From Terfezia claveryi (taxonomy: Eukaryota; Ascomycota; Pezizomycetes; Pezizales; Pezizaceae), in contig WHUX01000006.1 of assembly GCA_015179025.1 (NCBI GenBank), positions 186,001 through 250,000 on the forward strand: a stretch of DNA of 64,000 bases, read 5' to 3'. Under the pieces are notes generated by a model that searched no databases, was not told the DNA's origin, and saw only the letters and a program-made list of their open reading frames with translations. This document shows positions 57,901-64,000 of this stretch, piece by piece. How positions within the stretch are numbered: the stretch's first letter is position 1; each line of letters begins with the position of its first letter. A program made the translations under genes and the position numbers.

Positions 57901-60030
57901 ATTTATATCTTCCGCCTCCTCCTCATCCTCTTCCTCATCTTCATCCTCATCCCCTTCCTCATCCCTCTCGAGGAAGGCTGCAGGATATCCATTAATAAAT
58001 GACTTACCGCGGACTGGGGGCGGACGACCTTCGTCATCTTCTTCATATCCATCCAAGGAGTCATTCTCACTCAGGTCTTCTGCAGACGGAGCCAAGGCAT
58101 AAGCATTTTCTTCGGCCTCCAAGTCACTGTCAACATCCTCTTCCTCAACGTCTTCATCTTCATCCTCATCGTCCTCTTCTGCTGTTGCCTTCTCGTTTCG
58201 TTCAGCTCCCTCTTCCTCTGCCTCCTCCTCATTGAAATCAGTCGTAATTTCTCTCCCACTTCCATCCAGAAACTCCAAGCTCATCCCTTCTTCACCTTCC
58301 TTGCCTGCGGCAGCAACCCCGAATTTTTCATTTTCGAGAGGATCTCGTGGTGGGAAAATCAATGCGAATCCAACCCCGCCAATCTGAATTCTCCATGCCT
58401 TTTCACCCGATGGTTTAACATGGCCCCCCTCCTTATGGAGTAACCAAGTGCTACCACATTCAACCCACTCCTCTTCCACGAATGCACCGTTCTTTCCCAT
58501 GACTTCCAACTCAAAAGCCTCTTTCTCTGTATTGAACGATAGTCGGGCATGCCTCCGCGAGATGTTCTTCCTGGCAGGTTCCCCAGTAGGTGGTAGATGA
58601 ATCAGAGCCTCCTCATCTGTGAGGGTAGCTCCCTTAAGATATCCTGCCGGTTTCGCAGAAGCGAATGGATCCGTGAAGAAAGACCTCGCAGATTCATTAT
58701 AGCTGCTGATTAGACCAGTATGGGTGGTCATGGCAACCGAAGTCCGTCGAGAGTTATTCGGTGTTTTGGGTCCATTTATACTTGCGGATGAAGAAGCTAC
58801 AGATTTCGCCTTTTTAAATCTGGAAGCCTTCTGCTGATGACCCTTTGCTATCGGCCCTTTTACCCCTCGTTGATTTCGAGTCCGGTTTAAAGCCCTGTCC
58901 CGTGAGGAGGATTCCGCTCTTCCAAATACCACCACCACATTCTTAATATAATAAACATTTCCATCGTCGAAGCAGAGTTTCACATAGGCATCGATTCTTC
59001 GCCCTTCTTCTTGTGGCGGAGGTGGTAACGTAGGTTCCATTGACGTGAAAGGAAAGGTGAGGCCAAGGATGGCATCTGTTATTGCAGCTTGAGACATTGG
59101 AGGTGGTGTTTCCATGCGGACTGATGGAAATGGTATTAGTGGGTTATAAGGATACTGTGGTTCACTATGAGAATGTGCTGAAAGGAGGGGGCTTGGGGCA
59201 ACCGAATTTGTGGCTGTCTGTGAGCCCTGATGTACTGTGGATGGTTGTAGATGTGGGTAAGGTAAAAGTGTCTGGGAATCCTCGGACGGGGCAGGGATAT
59301 TATTGGATAAATTCACAGATACATGGTCGCCCTGTCCGTTGGAATTGACGGTTGCTTGGTGACTCTTGCTATTGATTTGTTCATCTGGAGCTTGATTTCC
59401 AGCAGATTCAGTTTCAGTTTCTCGAGCCCCAGAGTTCAGGCTCGGTAATAGGCCAACGCCCTCTGTAGCCAAGTCTGGTGGATCGGGTCTTTTGTAAGCA
59501 CTTCCTGTTGCATCTTGCATACTGACATCGTGCTGAGTTGATTCTGGATGTTTAATGACACTACCAGGCTCGACTATACTTGTGGACCCATTTTCTTTGC
59601 CTTGCAACACCTCCACGTCTTGGGCAGACCTGTACCGTTGGTATTCCTGGTTGATTCTTTCATCTCCTAACTGTTCGCTGAGTTCACTGGCGGTGATCTT
59701 GGCCATTCTTTCCGTCGTTTGTTGCATTTCATCTTGATTTATGCCAGGTATGGCGTTCCTCGTTCCACCTCGCTCATCCGCTTTATACCCTTCCTGGTGA
59801 AATGATGTTGGGGCTGAGGTCGGTTCCTTCACAGTTGACAGCACATTCGATGCTTGATCGTCTGGCTTCTCATACAGTTCGGAGTCAAGATCTTGGTTGA
59901 CAGCCTTATCAACATCCTCGTCGTCACGTCCCCCACTGCCAGCCTCATGATCGCCCACATGAGCCACGCCTTGGGGCACCACGGGAGTACCGCCGCTCGC
60001 CCCAGTTTCCCCAGGAGAATCATTCGCCAT
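54918..60030 (-). CDS. FHL1: FHA/forkhead transcription factor Fhl1-like; reading frame interrupted
   Basis: Nuclear factor of the Fhl1 family, which with Ifh1 controls ribosomal protein genes in yeast. The start MANDSPGETGASGG at 60030 is followed by a long disordered region. The FHA domain lies near residues 345-560: YVKLCFDDGNVYYIKNVVVV, NISRRHARLSF and ELEVMGKNGAFVEEEWVECG, a close match to Fhl1. Then come acidic DE repeats and a Lys-rich coiled coil. The forkhead is SSYLILIHEAISNSEKKMLS then TGWQSSVRHNLSQSSAFERV, ending KGWLWKI. The C-terminal third is Pro/Gln rich. Coding potential continues across frame changes near 57531, 56081, 55958 and about 55640. The first lies in an A5 run in mid coiled coil, so it looks like a one-base loss. 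Others could be errors or unrecognised introns. The stop follows EKGSKLR at 54918. Confidence 0.8.
57783..58235. repeat. Acidic-codon low-complexity tract within FHL1
   Basis: CTC/TTC/ATC-rich plus strand coding on the minus strand for long Asp/Glu runs. Compositionally biased, so open frames in other frames here are artefacts. Confidence 0.8.
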
Positions 60031-62004
60031 GATTGTAATGTCGATCAAAATCTTGAACGTTCCGAGACTCCCGTTCTCCTCTTCCTAGCAGTATAAATAA
60101 GATTTCGTTGAGCTGTCCCGTTGTTGAAGAGGACACAGCGATAGTGAGAACACGATACGATTGGCCACTGGTTGGTTGTAGTTGTCGTTGCTGGCGCCGG
60201 AGGGGGGTACGATGTGTTGATTGCGATTGGCGTTGACAAGATCTCGTGTTGCCGATCGAGCGACGGCCGCCAGGGTTTGGCTTAGGTTTGGCTATAAATT
60301 CTTCTAGAGATGCTAGGTTAAACCTTCGTCCACAGATCGTCCAAGAGGGCTTACTAACGGTCTCAGGCCGTTTCAATCACTGCAATGGTGTCAAGCTGTA
60401 AACCATGAAGTTAGCTCTGGAAACAGGGACCATGTACCGAACATTAATTGAATCGCTACAGAGCACTTATGTACAACTACGCACAGTATGGCAGGCTATT
60501 TGCGCTGATTGGAAAGAAAGCTGGCTTGTTGCATGGGAATCGGCGGGGGGTCTGTCGAGAGACCAATTGGAGAAGAGGGTTGGAGGTGATGGGAAGATTT
60601 CTTGGTTGTGATTTTATGTAAGCGATTTAGCAGGACATCAACATCATACTGCTCCTTCTAAGCGAAGAGGCCAAATAAGAACAGTTGACGTTTTATACGT
60701 ATTTAATACAACATAAAGGTAGCCTCGCCGCACAACAATACAATTCAAGGTCTATAACGATTCGCCCTTCTCTCTATATTTCAGGAGTCGGAAACACTAA
60801 GCGATATCCTGTACTATGGACCTTTATGGCTTCTGGATATTTAAACCATCGGCGAACCCGAAAGCGTCTTTGGAGAGGCTTCATTGAGCCCAAGATATCT
60901 GGTATTCTTGTCAGACTCTAGATTCAAATTCAAAGCCCGGATACATATTGTCGTAAAGGCTTTTGGCACTGTGGTGTGCCTATCACCTCGGCAGAAGAGT
61001 TTCCTACCGTAGTCTTGCTGCAGGTTGAGGCCCTGTAGCCCAAACGACAGATGGACGCAGTGGTATTCCTCTCGGTGGTTCTCTATCAGGCCGCCTCCAA
61101 ATCTCCCTATATTTATATTGTTACAGTCGAACTTACCTTATTACATAGGGCCGGGGTCACATGACTCCATGTAAACAGGAAATCTATGTGGAATTATCAT
61201 AGGGGAGGCAATGCGGACATAGAGGATGCAATTTGGCTGTAGTAGTTCATGTACGAAATGTGTGTAGGGGCTCATACGACCATTCAATGAGATCTTCATG
61301 CCTATCAGGCCATTGCAGTAGGTGGTCTGGCGGAGTGACCGTTGGTGATGAACAGGGCACACTCATTTGAGCAGCATAGAATTGGCATGGTGTTTGATGA
61401 AAGTTTTGCGCTTCGGAACCATTTCAATCAACCAATACACTGGGAACGCAACTTGCTTGGGCTCTACAGACGAAAAAACTGCTATATTGTGTAGGGCTGG
61501 GACCACAGGAGGGTTGGTAGTGGTCAAGGTGGACGTAGTATTGACTGCATTTGGTGCTTGCGATCTTGCCTTAGTAAGAGGAGGAGGGGGGGGGTTGTAA
61601 GTCTGATCTCAACATCATACTTATGTGGATTTAGAGGTAAGTACACCTCTGCAGGAAGTACTTATAAGCCGAACGGAGACCCGCACGATTCTCTATGAAA
61701 TGTTAAGTTCACAATATATTCTATTTTCAACTTGCTCATAGATCATACCCCTTTCATTAAATAAAAGCATCTAGTTATTCGGGCAGGGAGTTTAACTTGA
61801 GAACTCGATTGCTATTAAGTTATGTATTACTTGTAGGATATCTGCTGATTAAGTTCTGATCACGAGACGACTATTATTCGGCTTTTACTCGATTCGACAC
61901 CGCCAAGAGGGCTTAACGACCGCCCTCTGGGAGACAAGTTTAACAAACTGTCGATTCTTATATACGTCAGGCAACCAATACTCTTCGTTTCGAATTCCTT
62001 TGAG
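60031..62004. other. Spacer FHL1 / TEN1
   Basis: 2 kb between divergent starts. Open frames at 60405-60611, 61141-61362 (minus) and 61367-61600 have no recognisable domains. A minus-strand stretch near 61150-61350 reads somewhat like protein but lacks a supported start. No gene called. Confidence 0.5.
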
Positions 62005-62511
62005 ATGAGCTACGGGCCGAACCCCGCGTCATTAACTCTCCTAGAAGCTCTCCAGCGATTCCCAGCACGCTCGAAGGTGCGTTTCTTGGGCTGGTAAGGA
62101 CAATATCATCTTGGAGGAAAATATGCCTTCAGCTCACGGAGTGGTTGTTTCAGTATAATATCCTACCATTCTCCTTCTGCAACTCTCACGGTTTCTCACA
62201 AATCTCTCTACCCATCTTCTTGCCAACCTAAGACTCAAGAAGCGAAAGTAGATATATCAAACCTTGTTCGCACGCTCTCTACAGACGTTCTACAAAATGG
62301 AGAATGGATTAACATCATAGGATACACCGTCAAGGCTGGAATGAGTGGTACAGAAAATACACAAGGCGGCGTAGAAGTGGTATATATTGATGCTGTGCAG
62401 ATATGGTCTGCTGGTGCAATTGATTTGGGAGGATATGAACGCTCACTGAGGGAAAAGCTGGAAGTTGATCAACGGTCTGTAAATATGATAGGAACATCAA
62501 CGAGGGCGTGA
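62005..62511 (+). CDS. TEN1: Telomere-capping CST complex subunit Ten1
   Basis: Small OB-fold protein that binds Stn1 and protects telomere ends. Exons 62005-62093 and 62154-62511 (intron GTAAGG...TTTCAG, 60 nt), phases close to 148 aa, the right size. After the start MSYGPNPASLTLLEALQRFP comes KVRFLGCIISYHSPSATLTV, across the join, matching the Ten1 start of the OB fold (KVRFLGCVxxYxxxxxxLxL). VDISNLVRTLSTDVLQNGEW then INIIGYTV follow, matching the VD-x-LLxxL and W-V-NVIGYV pattern. VEVVYIDAVQIWSAGAIDLG and YERSL end the domain (xxAxxxWSAGAxxLxxYE). The tail (DQRSVNMIGTSTRA) might instead splice at GTAAAT near 62479. It converges on the oxygenase gene, with 117 bp between stops. Confidence 0.8.
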
Positions 62512-62628
62512 ATCGGATTTGTGATGGAAGAAGGTCATTTTGATGGACATATCTACGGCAGGAGGATTCCAGTATAACCTACAACCCCGAAAGGCATATG
62601 TTAATGGGCATCGACACTCGCCTGAAAT

Positions 62629-63549
62629 CTACCCTCTCACTACCAGATCGGTTCTCAGAACCCACTTCTCGCCTTCTGTTACCATCGCCCCCTCATGCAA
62701 CAAGCAGTCCCTACCATGCTTATGCAATAGGGCCATTCCTTTCTCAAGCTCGACTTTGATGACTTCAGTACCACCACTCCCTTTCTTGCCAGGCTGCTTC
62801 GGAAGTTCATGATAGAAGATCGTCTCACCACCAGCCACTTCCGGTGGAGCAGTCAGATATAGCAGGAGGGTATACGTTGTATGACATTTGGTTTGTTTTT
62901 GGCCCTGGGCAATTGGGAGCTGTAGGACATTCGACTCGTCATCTAAGATTAAAATGCATATGATCAGAGGGCGGGCTCTCCATGTAATAATCTTATTCTT
63001 TCTTGTAAGCACTGCTGAAAGCAAGCACTCACAATGTTTGTCAAAAAATTGTCCTTTTCCATATCTATAAATTCTGATATTTGGGCTGAGCCCTACTACT
63101 TCCCCACCCCAGCGTTGTTTCATGGCTATTTTATTGGCAACCTTGCCGTCTGGTGACCTTTCACCATCTTTTTCAAATTCAATACCAACTCCAGTAATGA
63201 GCTCCGCTAGACCCGTCCCTACCCATAGCTCTTTTGCAAGATCAGGATCGTCGATTTGAAACCTGTCATTCACCCTCACAGCTTCTCCCCTCTTTGGCCT
63301 TGATGGAGTAGTGGCGAGGGGAAGAGTACAGAGAAAACGGGTATATGTATTGCATAGCGAGGCTGGGAAAAAACTGGGGATCAGATATATCTGGTCTGGC
63401 AGTAGAGTGTCGAGAGTGAGGTGCGTAGACCGAATTAATGGTGGGGGAAGGGAAAGTGGGGGCCAGGAAATATGTTGCACTGGTGAAGCGGTGGGATTGG
63501 GGTTTGAAGATGCAGCCGCGGAGAGGCTCTTCTTATACTTTAAAGGCAT
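62629..63549 (-). CDS. 2-oxoglutarate/Fe(II)-dependent oxygenase (prolyl 4-hydroxylase-like)
   Basis: Exons 63549-63033 and 62942-62629, intron GTGAGT...TCTTAG, phases close to 276 aa. The double-stranded beta-helix fold is marked by LSPNIRIYRYGKGQFFDKHY then DDESN, which holds the HxD iron ligands (H-Y-D) formed across the splice junction. TTYTLLLYLTAPPEVAGGET follows, then LLHKHGRDCLLHEGAMVTEG with the distal His, and KWVLRTDLVV with the Arg that binds 2-oxoglutarate. All iron and cosubstrate ligands are present. The short N terminus has no signal peptide, so it is probably cytosolic or nuclear. The substrate is unknown. The intron is 90 nt, stop-free and in frame. Confidence 0.9.
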   Translation of the reverse strand: MPLKYKKSLSAAASSNPNPTASPVQHISWPPLSLPPPLIRSTHLTLDTLLPDQIYLIPSFFPASLCNTYTRFLCTLPLATTPSRPKRGEAVRVNDRFQIDDPDLAKELWVGTGLAELITGVGIEFEKDGERSPDGKVANKIAMKQRWGGEVVGLSPNIRIYRYGKGQFFDKHCECLLSAVLTRKNKIITWRARPLIICILILDDESNVLQLPIAQGQKQTKCHTTYTLLLYLTAPPEVAGGETIFYHELPKQPGKKGSGGTEVIKVELEKGMALLHKHGRDCLLHEGAMVTEGEKWVLRTDLVVRG

Positions 63550-63940
63550 TTTTGCGGTCCATATGCCTCTAGAGATTTTGTCGTGCCATCACATGCGCCC
63601 ACAACAGTAGCCCATGCCTAGAACTTCGCATGACTGCTCTGCTTGCGTATCACTCATCCCTCAGCCCCTCGTCCATGTCGTAAGTCTAACTTGTACCTCC
63701 ATCAAAGCTTATCTTGTATCTTATTGTTGCTCATCTCCACCGTAAATCATCCATCTACTCATCACAAGCCACGATCATCCCGCTCAGTCACCCTCGTTGT
63801 TGAAGGCAGTTTAGGTACTCCAGGATAGAATATTGCGAACATTTACCCGGCTGTCCTTTTTTAACCATATTCACAACCAAATCCCCCACGCTTTTGAAAT
63901 CAACCACATCATCCATCCTCCAAATTCAGTCAGAAACAAC
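63550..63940. promoter_or_regulatory. Divergent promoter oxygenase / SNF7
   Basis: 391 bp between the two start codons, C-rich and AT-mixed on the SNF7 side. No binding site identified. Confidence 0.5.
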
Positions 63941-64000
63941 ATGTGGGGCTGGTTTGGTGGCGGCGCTGCCGCGAAGAAAAATGCTCCAAAGAACGCTATC
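63941..64000 (+). CDS. SNF7: ESCRT-III subunit Snf7/Vps32, first 20 codons only
   Basis: The final 60 bases encode MWGWFGGGAAAKKNAPKNAI, the distinctive start of fungal Snf7 (MWxWFGG...APKxAI), the main polymer-forming ESCRT-III subunit for endosomal sorting. The amphipathic membrane-inserting N terminus (WxWFGG) is intact. The rest lies beyond the window. Confidence 0.85.
   Translation, partial: MWGWFGGGAAAKKNAPKNAI

Noticed and set aside
57884..58102. Poly-Ser frame on the plus strand
   Set aside because: Complement of the acidic-codon tract in FHL1.

Overview
The window is nuclear DNA of a filamentous ascomycete (Pezizomycotina). The genes carry many short GT-AG introns, often with CTAAC/CTGAC-type branch sites, and most products belong to conserved fungal families. 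The high intron number in PAN2 and RAD4, the wide gene-poor spacers and the Tc1/mariner copy would fit an early-branching group such as Pezizomycetes or Orbiliomycetes, but that placement is a guess. No rRNA, convincing tRNA, CRISPR array or virus was seen.

Layout, left to right: PAP2 lipid phosphatase (partial, -), MED7 (+), ADE13 adenylosuccinate lyase (-), MET10 sulfite reductase flavoprotein (+), ATG12 (-), ATP-type PEP carboxykinase (-), then about 5 kb of AT-rich gene-poor DNA. Next come KAR5/Tht1-type karyogamy protein (-) and RAD4/XPC (+) as a divergent pair, PAN2 deadenylase (+), mitochondrial ribosomal protein uL6 (-) divergent from an RSM1/NIPA-type C3HC zinc finger protein (+), a small probable mitochondrial protein (-), REC114 (-) divergent from RSC9 (+), and an intact Tc1/mariner element (+). 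The right third holds a protein kinase (-), about 4 kb of repeat-rich spacer, an FHL1-type FHA/forkhead factor (-), a small TEN1 gene (+), a 2OG-Fe(II) oxygenase (-) and the first 20 codons of SNF7/VPS32 (+). Exons were joined by hand. For nearly every conserved gene the splice phases sum to an open frame and the joins fall inside family motifs.

The genes are housekeeping: transcription and chromatin (MED7, RSC9, FHL1), mRNA turnover and export (PAN2, RSM1), purine, sulfur and carbon metabolism (ADE13, MET10, PCK), DNA repair, meiosis, telomere and karyogamy (RAD4, REC114, TEN1, KAR5), autophagy and ESCRT (ATG12, SNF7). They form no operon or cluster; several pairs share divergent promoters.

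The most interesting signals are not a new system. They are: (a) single-base frame breaks in MET10, ATG12 and FHL1, most of them at homopolymers, suggesting an assembly artefact; (b) a diverged tandem copy of the MET10 last intron and exon; (c) a dispersed short motif (TAGTCTGGTTGGCAC) in both orientations in the spacers, probably marking small non-autonomous elements; (d) a perfect 44-bp palindrome shaped like two abutting Tc1/mariner ends; (e) an in-frame, stop-free 90-nt intron that splits the iron-binding HxD motif of the oxygenase; (f) a GC-AG intron in RSC9.
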